Shown here: one piece after another, positions 1 to 8,478 of the stretch
Position numbering within the stretch: position 1 is the stretch's first letter
Layout of the letters: every line of letters starts with the position of its first letter
Assembly: GCF_900176115.1 (NCBI RefSeq)
Contig: NZ_FWWR01000009.1
Span: 124,001-188,000, forward strand
DNA from: Peptoniphilus asaccharolyticus DSM 20463
Lineage (GTDB): Bacteria > Bacillota > Clostridia > Tissierellales > Peptoniphilaceae
Length of the DNA stretch: 64,000 bases
Direction: 5' to 3'
Notes under the pieces: generated by a model
Seen by the model: only the letters and a program-made list of their open reading frames with translations
What the model was told of the DNA's origin: nothing
Database searches by the model: none
Made by a program: the position numbers and the translations under genes

Positions 1-541
1 CATAGTAGCCTTCGTAGGATTCTTTTTTAATCTTAAGTGCTGTAACTAATTCTGTAGGTTTTAAATCTACAACACCTGTCTTGATATAGAATTCTGTGAT
101 AGGCACTTCACGTACTCCGTTTTCACCTTTGATTTCAACTATTGCATCCCAAGCGTGTAGGGTAGTAGTTGAATCTGCTGATGGAACTCCATTGCTTATG
201 TTACCGCCGATTGTAGCGATATTTCTAAGTTGAGGGCCACCTGCAGTGTCTACTGCTTCGCCAAGTGTTGGGCAATATTTTTGAATTAATTCGTTTTGAG
301 TTATGTGGCTAAATGATGTTAGGGCACCGATTCTTAGTGTTTCGTCTTCATCCATAGATATTCCACGGATTTCGTCAATCATGTAGATTGATACAAGTTC
401 TTCGCCAGCCATTTTGCCTTCACGAATTTTAATTAATACGTCTGAACCTCCACCTAAAATTTTTGCTTCGGGATGTTCACGTAAGAGTTCTATAGCCTCA
501 TCAACTGTAAAGGCTTCATAAATTTTTTTGATATCGTACAT
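1..541 (-). CDS. xdhB: Xanthine dehydrogenase-type FAD-binding subunit (partial, runs off left edge)
   Basis: This is the FAD-binding (medium) subunit of a molybdenum hydroxylase of the xanthine dehydrogenase family, which passes electrons from the [2Fe-2S] subunit to FAD and NAD. The first 180 residues are present and the C-terminus lies outside the window. The start is ATG 539-541 with GGAGGAAA just upstream. The glycine-rich FAD signature KILGGGSD falls at residues 27-34, and LRNIATIGGNI, the second FAD-contact motif of the family, lies near residue 100. It starts 13 bp after the Moco subunit gene, the same order as E. coli xdhA-xdhB. The substrate (xanthine, another purine, or nicotinate) cannot be told from this part. 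Confidence 0.88.
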   Translation of the reverse strand, partial: MYDIKKIYEAFTVDEAIELLREHPEAKILGGGSDVLIKIREGKMAGEELVSIYMIDEIRGISMDEDETLRIGALTSFSHITQNELIQKYCPTLGEAVDTAGGPQLRNIATIGGNISNGVPSADSTTTLHAWDAIVEIKGENGVREVPITEFYIKTGVVDLKPTELVTALKIKKESYEGYY

Positions 542-554
542 AATTTCCTCCTGC

Positions 555-2858
555 TTAAAATTCTATTTCCAAGTTATCTAATAGTCCTGCTTCGTTAAAT
601 AGTGGATATAGAACGTGTGGGTTCATTGGGCATTGGTTTACAGCAACTCCTGTTGCATTGTAGATTGCATTTCTAATTGCTGGAGCAGGGGAACAAGTTG
701 GTGGTTCTCCAAGTGATTTAGTTCCGTATGGTGAAGTTGGTTCAGGGTTTTCTACAAAGTGTACTTCTAAGTCTGGGTGATCCATAGTAGTTGATAGTTT
801 GTAGTCTAACAAGTTGTTGTTAAGTGTTCTACCTGTCTTTTCATCATATTTTAATTCTTCTGTAAGTGCATATCCGATTGCCATAGACATACCACCGTGA
901 GCTTGGGCTTCTGCTAATTGAGGATTTATAAGTTTACCACAATCATGAACGTTTATAAGCCTCTTAACTGTTGCTTTACATAGTCCAAGGTCAACTTCAA
1001 CTTCTGCGAATGAACAACCAAATGAGTAAGCATTGTTTCTAATTTGATATGTTGATTCGGCTGTTATGTGCTCACTGTTTTCGAAACTGTATAGTTCGGT
1101 TGTAGCTAATTCTCCTAAGCTCATGAGAATTCTGTTGTCAGAAATTCTAACTAAGTTTCCGTCTATTAAGTCTATATTTTCACGTGTTACGCCAAGTAGT
1201 TTATATGCATGGTCAAATATTTTTTCACGTAGTATTCTTGCAGTCTTTGTGATTGAGAAACTTGCGATAAATGTTTGTCTTGATGCATAAGCTGCTGTAC
1301 CAAATGGTGTAACGTCTGTATCTTGGTTTGTAGCTATGTGAATATCTTCAAATTTCACACCGATAGCATCTGCTGCCATTTGTGAGAATGCTGTGTCGGC
1401 ACCTTGTCCGATTTCTGTTTCACCAAGCATAAGTTGAACTGAACCGTCTTGGTGTAGTACCATACGGCAAGCTGATGTTTCAAGTGAGATAGGGTAAACT
1501 GCTGTATTGTACCAGAATACTGCATGTCCTATACCACGACGAATGTTGCCGGTTTGGTTTTTATATTCTTCCATTTTCTTGTCGTAATCGATAGCTTTTT
1601 TACCAACTTCAAGACATTCTCTGAATGAATCGTAGTAGTTTTCGTTTTTAGAGAATCCATCTACATAGCCTTGAGGCATTAGGTTCTTCATACGGAATTC
1701 TAATGCGTCCATTCCAAGTGCTTTTGCTATGTCTTCTGTGTGTGATTCTACTGCAAACATAGATTGAGGAATACCATATCCACGCATAGCTCCTGCAACT
1801 GGTCTGTTAGTGTATACTGTGTAAGCATCTCCTTCAACGTTGTCGCAAGGGTATAGTTGGTGGAAACAGCCAAGTCCTTTTGCAGCTATACTATGGCCGT
1901 GAGAAGCATAAGCTCCGTTATTTGCGAAAGATTCCATTTTACGAGCTGCAAATGTTCCGTCTTTTCTAAGGTAAGATACTATATGAATTGTAATCTTGTG
2001 TCTTGTACGGTTTGATACGAATGTTTCTTCACGTGATGTATCAAGTTTAACAGGGTGGCCTCCAACTTGTGTTGTCAAGAATGCTCCAAGTGGTTCGTAA
2101 AGAGCGTCTTGTTTATTTCCGAATCCACCACCAATGTATGGCTTGATTATACGAACTTTACCCCAAGGTATACCAAGTGCTTGACCTGTGATACGTCTTA
2201 CGATATGAGGTATTTGAGTTGAAGCTACGACTACAATTTTACCTGACTCTTCATAAGAATATACTATTCCGTTTTCTATGTGAGAGTGTTGTACAACCGG
2301 TGTATCGTACCAACCTTCAACTTTGATAAGTCCTTCTTCTTTGATAGCTTCTTGGTAATTACCTCTGTTGTTTGTTGTGTGTTTAATTATATTGTTTGGA
2401 AAGTCCTCATGTAGTTGAGGTGCTCCATCTTTCATTGCTTCAAATACATCGAATACTGCAGGGTATTCTTCGTATTCTACTTTTACAAGGTTTAGAGCTT
2501 GGCTTGCTGAAACTTCGTCTTTTGCAATTACAACTGCAACGTCGTCTCCATAATAACGTACATGTTCGTTTAGAAGTCTACGATCAGCTATATCTTGGTG
2601 GCTTGGATCTGTTGACCAAGGGTGACCAGCTGTCGGGAAACCATGTTTTGGTACATCAAAGCATGTAACAATTTTAACTAAACCCTCTATTTTTTCTGCT
2701 TCTGATGTGTCTATTGACACAACTCTTCCGTGCGGTATTGTTGAATGCACAATTTTTGCTACGTATGCACTTGGATCTATTAGATCTTCTGTATATTTTG
2801 CACGACCTGTAACTTTATCAAAAGCGTCGACTCTTTTTTCGCTTTTTCCTACAGACAT
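555..2858 (-). CDS. xdhA: Xanthine dehydrogenase-type molybdenum-binding subunit
   Basis: This is the large catalytic subunit of a molybdenum hydroxylase (767 aa; the E. coli XdhA homologue is about 750). It hydroxylates purine-like or other N-heterocyclic substrates at the molybdopterin cofactor. Visible family motifs are the aldehyde-oxidase/XDH a/b hammerhead region in the first 130 residues, the Moco-contact loop GGGFGNK at 243-249, AMRGYG, the GQGADTAF loop, and a C-terminal KSLGEPP whose Glu718 matches the catalytic base. The start is ATG 2856-2858 behind GAGGGG. Cotranscribed with the FAD subunit downstream; a [2Fe-2S] subunit should lie beyond the window. The specific substrate is not determinable here. 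Confidence 0.9.
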   Translation of the reverse strand: MSVGKSEKRVDAFDKVTGRAKYTEDLIDPSAYVAKIVHSTIPHGRVVSIDTSEAEKIEGLVKIVTCFDVPKHGFPTAGHPWSTDPSHQDIADRRLLNEHVRYYGDDVAVVIAKDEVSASQALNLVKVEYEEYPAVFDVFEAMKDGAPQLHEDFPNNIIKHTTNNRGNYQEAIKEEGLIKVEGWYDTPVVQHSHIENGIVYSYEESGKIVVVASTQIPHIVRRITGQALGIPWGKVRIIKPYIGGGFGNKQDALYEPLGAFLTTQVGGHPVKLDTSREETFVSNRTRHKITIHIVSYLRKDGTFAARKMESFANNGAYASHGHSIAAKGLGCFHQLYPCDNVEGDAYTVYTNRPVAGAMRGYGIPQSMFAVESHTEDIAKALGMDALEFRMKNLMPQGYVDGFSKNENYYDSFRECLEVGKKAIDYDKKMEEYKNQTGNIRRGIGHAVFWYNTAVYPISLETSACRMVLHQDGSVQLMLGETEIGQGADTAFSQMAADAIGVKFEDIHIATNQDTDVTPFGTAAYASRQTFIASFSITKTARILREKIFDHAYKLLGVTRENIDLIDGNLVRISDNRILMSLGELATTELYSFENSEHITAESTYQIRNNAYSFGCSFAEVEVDLGLCKATVKRLINVHDCGKLINPQLAEAQAHGGMSMAIGYALTEELKYDEKTGRTLNNNLLDYKLSTTMDHPDLEVHFVENPEPTSPYGTKSLGEPPTCSPAPAIRNAIYNATGVAVNQCPMNPHVLYPLFNEAGLLDNLEIEF

Positions 2859-2922
2859 AAAACCCCTCTTTTCTTTTAAAAAATTATTAAAAGTTCCGAA
2901 AATGATAACTTCTTATATAAAT

Positions 2923-2950
2923 ATAATAGCACAACGAATTGAAAAGTAAA
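2923..2950 (-). promoter_or_regulatory. Candidate promoter of the xdh operon
   Basis: Read on the minus strand, TTTACT (2945-2950) and TATTAT (2923-2928) are separated by 16 bp, with TG one base before the -10 (extended -10). It lies about 65 bp upstream of the xdhA start. Confidence 0.4.
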
Positions 2951-3070
2951 ACAATTTCTTATGTCATCAAACTAAATTATTAAAGGCGAGTAGCAAAAGA
3001 ATATTATTCGGTTTTATGCGGGTTAGCTTAATAGTAATCGTTTTCAATTTAGGGTGGTTTTGAGACGAAA

Positions 3071-3206
3071 TATATATAGATTTATAGCTTTTGAAAGGAG
3101 GTTTTTTAACGAGAAAAAATAATTAAATTTTATCAAAAAATTTATTTTGATTTGAATTTTTATTGTGTAATATTTTTTCGGAAAAAAGTGTATAAATCTA
3201 TATATA
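3071..3206. repeat. 16-bp perfect inverted repeat around an AT-rich segment; gap 2859-3275
   Basis: The gap between the divergent xdhA and CorC genes has no gene. It holds the two promoters and a perfect 16-bp inverted repeat, 3071-3086 against 3191-3206, around 104 bp. Inside is an orphan AAAGGAGG (3094-3101) with no start codon within ribosome-binding distance. The arms are AT-rich, so chance is possible; a small RNA or a decayed mobile element are alternatives. Confidence 0.35.
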
Positions 3207-3209
3207 GTT

Positions 3210-3240
3210 TTGATTTATATCGTCGCTTATGTGGTATAAT
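3210..3240 (+). promoter_or_regulatory. Promoter of the CorC-family gene
   Basis: Extended -10 TGGTATAAT with the hexamer at 3235-3240, and a weak -35 TTGATT at 3210-3215 (19-bp spacer). It argues against the TTG start at 3240 that the reading frame would allow. Confidence 0.55.
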
Positions 3241-3275
3241 TGGTGAAAGTATGTGAAAAATCAAGGAGGAACAAT

Positions 3276-4592
3276 ATGGACGGGGCCGGAGGCTCGATTA
3301 TATTACAATTTTTATTAATAGCTTTTTTAACTTGGGTGAATGCATTTTTTGCTTCGGCTGAAATGGCTATGGTATCTGCTAATAGAAACAGGATACAAAA
3401 TCTTGTTGATGAGGGGAACAAAAAGGCGATAACTCTTCAAAAAATTTTGTCTGATCAGACAAGGTTTTTGTCTACGATACAAGTTGGAATAACTTTCGCA
3501 AACTTCTTTTCATCTGCTTCTGCAGCTACTACTATTTCAAGAGTATTTTCAGCACAGTTAAACTCTTTGGGTGTGCCTTATGCTCAAACTATAGCTCTTG
3601 TAGTGATAACTCTATTATTATCATACATAACTCTTGTATGCGGAGAGCTTGTGCCGAAGAGAATAGCGCTTACTAATGCTGATGAAGTTGCATTAAAAGC
3701 TGCACCTGTTATTGGAGTGGTTTCAAAATTAGCATATCCTTTTGTGAAGTTATTATCTTTTTCTACAACTTTGATTTTAAAAATTTTTGGTAAATATTCT
3801 GAAGATGTGGAAGAAAAAATATCTGAAGAGGAACTTAAAGCTTATATAAAAGTATCTCAAGAGCAAGGAGTTATAAATTCTGCTGGTGAAGAGATGATAG
3901 TAAACATTATGGAATTTGACGACACTATGGCTTATGAGATAATGACACCGAGGACTTCAATTTACATGGTGGACTATGACGAATTCAATGAGAACACAAT
4001 TGTTGAGATTTTGAAGATGGGCTACTCAAGAGTTCCTGTTTTTAAGGATAATAGGGATAATATAATCGGAACTGTTTATATAAAAGATTTATTCATAGAT
4101 TATTCTAAGACAAATTACAAGTCTGTAAATATAGATAATGTTATGAAAGAACCTTATTTTGTACCAGAGACTAAAAAGGTGGATTCATTGCTCAAAGAGT
4201 TGCAACTTTCTAAAAAGTATGTTGCGATTTTGATTGATGAATATGGTGGATTTTCAGGAATGGTAACCATGGAAGATTTAGTTGAAGAAATTGTCGGAGA
4301 GATTGAAGATGAATACGACAAGGATGAACACAAAATTGAAAAGATAGCTGATGATAGATATGTTGTCGATGGTTATGTGGAAATAGATGCAATAAATGAG
4401 AAGATAGGAACTAAATTGTATTCTGAAAATCATGAAACAATTTCAGGTCTTATGATAGAATTGCTTGGATATATTCCACAAGAAGATGAGACAGGTTTTT
4501 CTGTTGTATATGAAGATATGGTTGAACTTAAGGGATTGACGGTTCAAGACAACAGAATTTCATTAATAGAACTTAAAATATTAAAAAATTAG
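3276..4592 (+). CDS. CorC/HlyC (CNNM) family membrane protein with CBS domains
   Basis: A 438-aa integral membrane protein of the CNNM/CorC (DUF21-CBS-CorC_HlyC) family, often annotated hemolysin C-like and linked to Mg or other divalent ion transport. An N-terminal DUF21 block of three to four membrane segments covers about residues 1-190, starting with a hydrophobic stretch followed by a FFASAEMA motif. A CBS pair covers about 205-330 (contains IMTPRTSIYMVD and SRVPVFKD), and the acidic CorC_HlyC domain ends the protein. ATG 3276 is preferred because GGAGG sits 7 bp upstream; the longer frame from 3240 overlaps the promoter. It is a single gene followed by its own terminator. The transported ion is unknown. 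Confidence 0.88.
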   Translation: MDGAGGSIILQFLLIAFLTWVNAFFASAEMAMVSANRNRIQNLVDEGNKKAITLQKILSDQTRFLSTIQVGITFANFFSSASAATTISRVFSAQLNSLGVPYAQTIALVVITLLLSYITLVCGELVPKRIALTNADEVALKAAPVIGVVSKLAYPFVKLLSFSTTLILKIFGKYSEDVEEKISEEELKAYIKVSQEQGVINSAGEEMIVNIMEFDDTMAYEIMTPRTSIYMVDYDEFNENTIVEILKMGYSRVPVFKDNRDNIIGTVYIKDLFIDYSKTNYKSVNIDNVMKEPYFVPETKKVDSLLKELQLSKKYVAILIDEYGGFSGMVTMEDLVEEIVGEIEDEYDKDEHKIEKIADDRYVVDGYVEIDAINEKIGTKLYSENHETISGLMIELLGYIPQEDETGFSVVYEDMVELKGLTVQDNRISLIELKILKN

Positions 4593-4599
4593 ATTTATG

Positions 4600-4625
4600 G
4601 GCGGGACGAAGGTTCTGCCTTTTTT
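4600..4625 (+). terminator. Rho-independent terminator of the CorC-family gene
   Basis: Stem 4600-4607 with 4612-4619 (8 bp, two G-U pairs), loop GAAG, then six T. Confidence 0.8.
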
Positions 4626-4729
4626 GATGTTTAAGTTTTTATTATGAATTGTTTTTAAGAGTGATGGGTTTGATAGTTTTATAGGGGCGGCAAGAACAGC
4701 TTGATGTCGTACCGTTATATAATATGTTT

Positions 4730-4979
4730 TGTAATTATAAGTATGCAGTAAATCATAGGAGCGACAAGAGCAACGCGAAGCCCGTCCGTTAAAGTTCGTG
4801 GATAATACAATTTTTGATTTCCAAGTTGCTTTGGTGGATAATTTGAATATTCATTTTAAAATCAGTTTTCATATTGTAATTATCCGTGTGCAGTAAATCG
4901 TAGGAGCGACAAGAGCAATGCGAAGCCCGTCCGTTAAAGTTCGTGGATAATACAATTTTTGATTTCCAAGTTGTTTTGA
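4730..4979. repeat. 105-bp direct duplication in a gene-free region (4626-5203)
   Basis: Two near-identical copies, 4730-4834 and 4875-4979, lie exactly 145 bp apart. Each carries a GC-richer core (AGGAGCGACAAGAGCAA then GAAGCCCGTCCGTT) followed by TTCGTGGATAATACAA and TTTTTGATTTCCAAG. A decayed third version of the core lies near 4682-4716. A related GC-rich hairpin, GGGACG (5044-5049) with CGTCCC (5068-5073), follows. No open frame or known RNA is recognised. The GC contrast with the flanks suggests a dispersed repeat family. Confidence 0.7.
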
Positions 4980-5203
4980 TGGGTTAATTTCAACAAAAAT
5001 ATTTAAATAAAGTTTTAGAATTTCGTTTGGTTCGTATTCAGGCGGGACGGCCTCACATACGTTCGTGCGTCCCCTACAATTTATGCAAGGTGTATTTAAA
5101 ATATATTAATCATTTTTTGCAAACAATTTTATTTGATAAATTCCAATATAAATTTTTCAATTACGGTTTGGTTTTTTTGCCTTATGATTTTTTAAAATAG
5201 GTG

Positions 5204-5251
5204 TTGACATTACATATATACGCTTATACAATGTGTATATACAGTATATAC
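5204..5251 (+). promoter_or_regulatory. Promoter plus palindromic operator of the gntR-ABC operon
   Basis: TTGACA (5204-5209), a 17-bp spacer and TACAAT (5227-5232) form a strong sigma-A promoter. Immediately downstream, GTATATAC (5235-5242) and GTATATAC (5244-5251) flank a single A, giving a 17-bp palindrome over the start of transcription. This is the expected position for autorepression by the GntR/YtrA protein encoded next. Confidence 0.7.
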
Positions 5252-5263
5252 GGTAGGTGCAAA

Positions 5264-5647
5264 ATGAAAATAATAATTTTGAATTCAAGTGATGTACCAA
5301 TTTACGAGCAGATAGAAAATGAGATAAAGAGATTGATTGCCATAGGGGAGTTGAAGCCGGATGAGGCACTTCCTGGGATGAGAAGTTTGGCAAAAGATTT
5401 AAAGGTTTCAGTAATAACTACCAAGCGTGCATATAATGATTTGGAAAAAGATGGATTTATATACACGGTGTCTGGCAGGGGGAGTTTCGTAAGCAAGGTA
5501 GATCAAGAGAATGTAAAGGCTGATTGTTTGTCTAAGATAAGAAATCTTTTAACTGATGTGGTTAAGATTTATAAATCATCGGGAATTAAGAAAAAAGAAG
5601 TCTTGGATTTATTTAATGAGGTGGAAAATGAAAGCTTTAGAGATTAA
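5264..5647 (+). CDS. GntR-family (YtrA subfamily) transcriptional regulator
   Basis: A small 127-aa regulator: an N-terminal winged helix of the GntR type (PIYEQIENEIKRLI, then LPGMRSLAKDLKVS, then TTKRAYNDLEKDGFI) followed by only a short helical tail. This is the hallmark of the YtrA subfamily that controls ABC transporters. ATG 5264 is chosen over upstream starts because those lie inside the promoter. Its last 20 bp overlap the ATPase gene, so the two are cotranscribed. It probably represses its own operon through the palindrome at 5235-5251. The inducer is unknown; in other Firmicutes such operons often respond to cell-envelope antibiotics. Confidence 0.88.
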   Translation: MKIIILNSSDVPIYEQIENEIKRLIAIGELKPDEALPGMRSLAKDLKVSVITTKRAYNDLEKDGFIYTVSGRGSFVSKVDQENVKADCLSKIRNLLTDVVKIYKSSGIKKKEVLDLFNEVENESFRD

Positions 5648-6485
5648 AAACTTAAACAAAAAGTACAAAGATTTTTGTTTGAAGGATGTTTCTTTTGAAA
5701 TTGAATCAGGAACAATCATGGGCATTGTCGGAGCAAACGGGGCTGGAAAGAGTACAATTATAAATTGCATTTTGGGAATAACTAAATTTGAGGGAGATAT
5801 AAAAGCTTTTGGGCAGAATATAGACAATGAAATCAAACAAGATATTGGTTTTGTGATTGATGACGCATTTTTGAGTAAACAGATAAATGCTTTGCAAGTA
5901 AATAAGATTTATAAGAATATCTATAAAAATTGGGATTCAGACAAATTTTTTGGATATATTGAAAAATTTGAAATTCCTACTAACAAAAAATTTGATACTT
6001 TTTCCAAAGGTATGAAGATGAAATTTAAAATAGCAATTGCTCTTTCATCTTGTCCTAAGTTGTTGATTTTGGACGAACCAACAAGTGGTCTTGATCCAGT
6101 TGTAAGAAGTGAAATATTGGATATTCTACTTGAATTTGTAGAAAATGAAAATAATTCTGTTTTGATTTCATCTCACATAACAGGCGATTTAGAAAAAGTA
6201 GCAGATTATATAACTTATATAGACAATGGAGAAATTATATTTACAGAAGAAAAATATGAACTGTTTGAAAATTTTGGGATTTTAAAATGTAGTGATGATG
6301 AAATAGTGAATTTTAGAGAATATGTTGTAAAGGTTAAAAAAGAAAAGTATTCAACAAATGCTCTAATTAAAAATGTTGAAAATTTTAAAGCTAAATATCC
6401 TGGTTTTAGCGTTGATAAGGCAGACATTGAAAGTATAATGGTGTTTTTTAAACGAGGTGAAGATTATGAAAGCCTTAATGCTTAA
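5628..6485 (+). CDS. ABC transporter ATP-binding protein
   Basis: ATPase of a two-permease ABC exporter (285 aa). Walker A GANGAGKS, an FSKGMKMK signature (degenerate compared with LSGGQ, as is common in this subfamily) and Walker B LLILDEPTSGLD are all present. ATG 5628 has GAGGTGG upstream and lies inside the end of the regulator gene; the longer frame beginning at 5556 is in another reading context and is not needed. The gene overlaps the first permease by 20 bp. The context (YtrA-type regulator, two small permeases, CPBP protein) suggests export of, or protection from, a membrane-active compound. The substrate is inferred only. Confidence 0.88.
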   Translation: MKALEIKNLNKKYKDFCLKDVSFEIESGTIMGIVGANGAGKSTIINCILGITKFEGDIKAFGQNIDNEIKQDIGFVIDDAFLSKQINALQVNKIYKNIYKNWDSDKFFGYIEKFEIPTNKKFDTFSKGMKMKFKIAIALSSCPKLLILDEPTSGLDPVVRSEILDILLEFVENENNSVLISSHITGDLEKVADYITYIDNGEIIFTEEKYELFENFGILKCSDDEIVNFREYVVKVKKEKYSTNALIKNVENFKAKYPGFSVDKADIESIMVFFKRGEDYESLNA

Positions 6486-7092
6486 AGATTTCTATATTTT
6501 AAGAAAAACATTAATTGGACGACTATTTATTATTTTATTTAGTCAGTTATATTTTATAATCGATATGTTTAGGCATGGAATCAAACTTGATAATGTGTTG
6601 TCGCCTAGCATTTTAATACAAATTTTATTTGTAATGTCTATAGGAGGCATGATTTTAACGGAAGGCACTGAAAAGGTGAGAGAGTATTTAAGAGCAACTC
6701 CGATCACTTCAAAAGATTATTTAAAGTCGAAATTAATAAGTCAAATAATAGCAGAGGTTTTTATATCTTTTATTGAGATGGTAGTTTTTTATCTTTTGTC
6801 AAATGATTTAAAGATAGTTAAGTTGATAGCTTTAATTTCAGTTACAGTGTATCTTACTGGATTGCTATACATTTTTATGGGCTTAAAACTTGGACAGAAC
6901 TATGTGATTGTGATGCCGATAGGATTGTTCTTTATAGTATTTATGTTAAGCATGAACTATCCTCAATTAGTGGCTGACTTCGTAAATGGAAATTATATGG
7001 TGTCGGCTATTTTAGTCTTAATAGGATTTGACTTGATTTTGAGTAAATTAGCTTTTGGAATTCTCGTAAAGGAGTTAGAAAATTATGAATAG
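6466..7092 (+). CDS. ABC-2 type permease, first subunit
   Basis: A 208-aa integral membrane protein with about six hydrophobic segments and a short basic N-terminus, MKALMLKDFYILRK, typical of ABC-2 permeases that pair with YtrA-type operon ATPases. ATG 6466 is chosen because GAGGTGA sits 6 bp before it; a GTG at 6457 is possible but lies in that ribosome site. It overlaps the ATPase gene upstream by 20 bp and the next permease by 8 bp, so translation is likely coupled. The substrate is not recognisable. Confidence 0.75.
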   Translation: MKALMLKDFYILRKTLIGRLFIILFSQLYFIIDMFRHGIKLDNVLSPSILIQILFVMSIGGMILTEGTEKVREYLRATPITSKDYLKSKLISQIIAEVFISFIEMVVFYLLSNDLKIVKLIALISVTVYLTGLLYIFMGLKLGQNYVIVMPIGLFFIVFMLSMNYPQLVADFVNGNYMVSAILVLIGFDLILSKLAFGILVKELENYE

Positions 7093-7705
7093 AGCGATAC
7101 TTCAAAAAAATTGGCTTATTCTAAAAAATATTCCTGTATATATTCATATAGGGTTTATAGCGTTTATGTTTTTATTTGCCTTTGTATCGGGAACAATTTT
7201 GGGACCTATGATAGGAACTAATGTATATATTTTAGGTTTAATGATGGAAATTTTTAGGGAAGATGAAAATAATCAAACTTTGAGATATACTAAAGGACTG
7301 CCAATTTCAAGTTTTAAGATTACTAATTCAACATATTTTTGCTATCTAATGTTATCGCTTATTGCATTTATTATTTCTTTTGTAATAGGTTTAGTAAGTG
7401 TAAAACTTTGGGGATTAGATCCTGAACAATTGTATGAGTTAGTATTTGGAAGTTTATCGTTGATGGTTATATATAGCTCTATGATTCCAATTTGTATTAA
7501 ATTTAAAGTTAAGATGGCAATGTCAATTTTTATGGCATATATCGTTGTTTATAGTTTTATAATAGCTTTATTTTTATACATGATGGGGATTTTTAGTGAA
7601 CCTTTCAATGCTGAAAGAGCTTATTTAATAGTTGGTAGTGTATCTGCTGTAATGTTTTTAATTAATTATGTTTTGTCCATAATATTTGTGAAGAACTATA
7701 AGTAA
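7085..7705 (+). CDS. ABC-2 type permease, second subunit
   Basis: A 206-aa protein with six predicted membrane segments, starting MNRAILQKNWLILKN. It resembles the preceding permease in length and topology, with little similarity elsewhere, so the transporter is probably a heterodimer. ATG 7085 has AAGGAG upstream, within the 3' end of the first permease. It forms the membrane part of the exporter with the ATPase at 5628-6485. Confidence 0.75.
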   Translation: MNRAILQKNWLILKNIPVYIHIGFIAFMFLFAFVSGTILGPMIGTNVYILGLMMEIFREDENNQTLRYTKGLPISSFKITNSTYFCYLMLSLIAFIISFVIGLVSVKLWGLDPEQLYELVFGSLSLMVIYSSMIPICIKFKVKMAMSIFMAYIVVYSFIIALFLYMMGIFSEPFNAERAYLIVGSVSAVMFLINYVLSIIFVKNYK

Positions 7706-7730
7706 AGTTATAATCTTTACAGGAGGGAAT

Positions 7731-8438
7731 ATGGAAAATTTTGAAAAAGTAGAGCCTGATTTAGTCAAGGTGGTTGAAGAAAAATATCCTCTTGGAGAGG
7801 TAAGCTTATATAGATGGATTATATCTCTAATAATTTTAAATAGTTCATTCTTTGTACTGGAGTTATTCCCAGACAATAAAGTGTTTGGAATTTTGTTTTT
7901 AGTAGGGCCTATAGTTTCGATATTTGTGCTTGGCCATAAAGCTTTTAGAAAATTATTTAAGTTTCCTAAGTTAAGAGATATACCTGCTGTTTTTGGAATG
8001 ACTTTCTTAACACTTTTTGCAGCTGTAGTTTCGGGGATAGTGTTGAAGAGGTTTGGGAGTGTAGATAATCCAATAGTAAAAGTTATAAGTAAAGATAATT
8101 TTAATCTTGTGGCATTAATGTTACTGGTACAACTTGTGATAGAAGAGATATTCTTTATAGTTTGGTTTTTATTCTTATACCATAAGGTTAAATTTAAAAG
8201 TGAAGTTCTAAGAGAGAGTTTCGCATGGGTTGTTTCGTCATTATTATTTGGAGCGATGCATCTTTCAACTTATGATTTTAATATTGTACAAGCGATAGTT
8301 GGCATAGGACTTATTAGGTTCGTTTTATCTTCTATATATATAAGGAGAAAAAATTTAACTTTAGCATATATGGTACACTTTTTATATGATATTTTAATTT
8401 TATTGGCAGTTGTTGCAAGTGGAAATATACAAAGTTAA
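7731..8438 (+). CDS. CPBP-family intramembrane protein (Abi/CAAX protease-like), atypical first motif
   Basis: A 235-aa membrane protein, last gene of the ABC operon, 25 bp after the second permease with GGAGG before its ATG. It has the CPBP layout: an EE motif inside a membrane helix (VIEEIFFIVW), FGAMH (matches FxxxH) and a later HFLYD (HxxxD/N). The usual EExxxR arginine is Ile here, so protease activity is doubtful. CPBP proteins near ABC exporters and bacteriocin genes often act in self-protection or peptide processing. The role here is inferred from context. Confidence 0.65.
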   Translation: MENFEKVEPDLVKVVEEKYPLGEVSLYRWIISLIILNSSFFVLELFPDNKVFGILFLVGPIVSIFVLGHKAFRKLFKFPKLRDIPAVFGMTFLTLFAAVVSGIVLKRFGSVDNPIVKVISKDNFNLVALMLLVQLVIEEIFFIVWFLFLYHKVKFKSEVLRESFAWVVSSLLFGAMHLSTYDFNIVQAIVGIGLIRFVLSSIYIRRKNLTLAYMVHFLYDILILLAVVASGNIQS

Positions 8439-8443
8439 TTTAG

Positions 8444-8475
8444 AATGGTTTATCAAATTTGATAGGCCATTTTTT
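8444..8475 (+). terminator. Rho-independent terminator of the ABC/CPBP operon
   Basis: Stem 8444-8454 with 8461-8471 (11 bp, two G-U), loop AAATTT, T-run to 8475. IS30 copy 1 inserted directly behind it. Confidence 0.8.
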
Positions 8476-8478
8476 ATT

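Noticed and set aside
3240-3275. Longer CorC protein starting at TTG 3240
   Set aside because: The extra codons overlap the -10 box and ribosome site; ATG 3276 has a well-placed GGAGG.
5556-5627. Longer ABC ATPase starting at 5556
   Set aside because: The added residues lie entirely inside the gntR coding region in another frame and are unlike ATPases; ATG 5628 has GAGGTGG.
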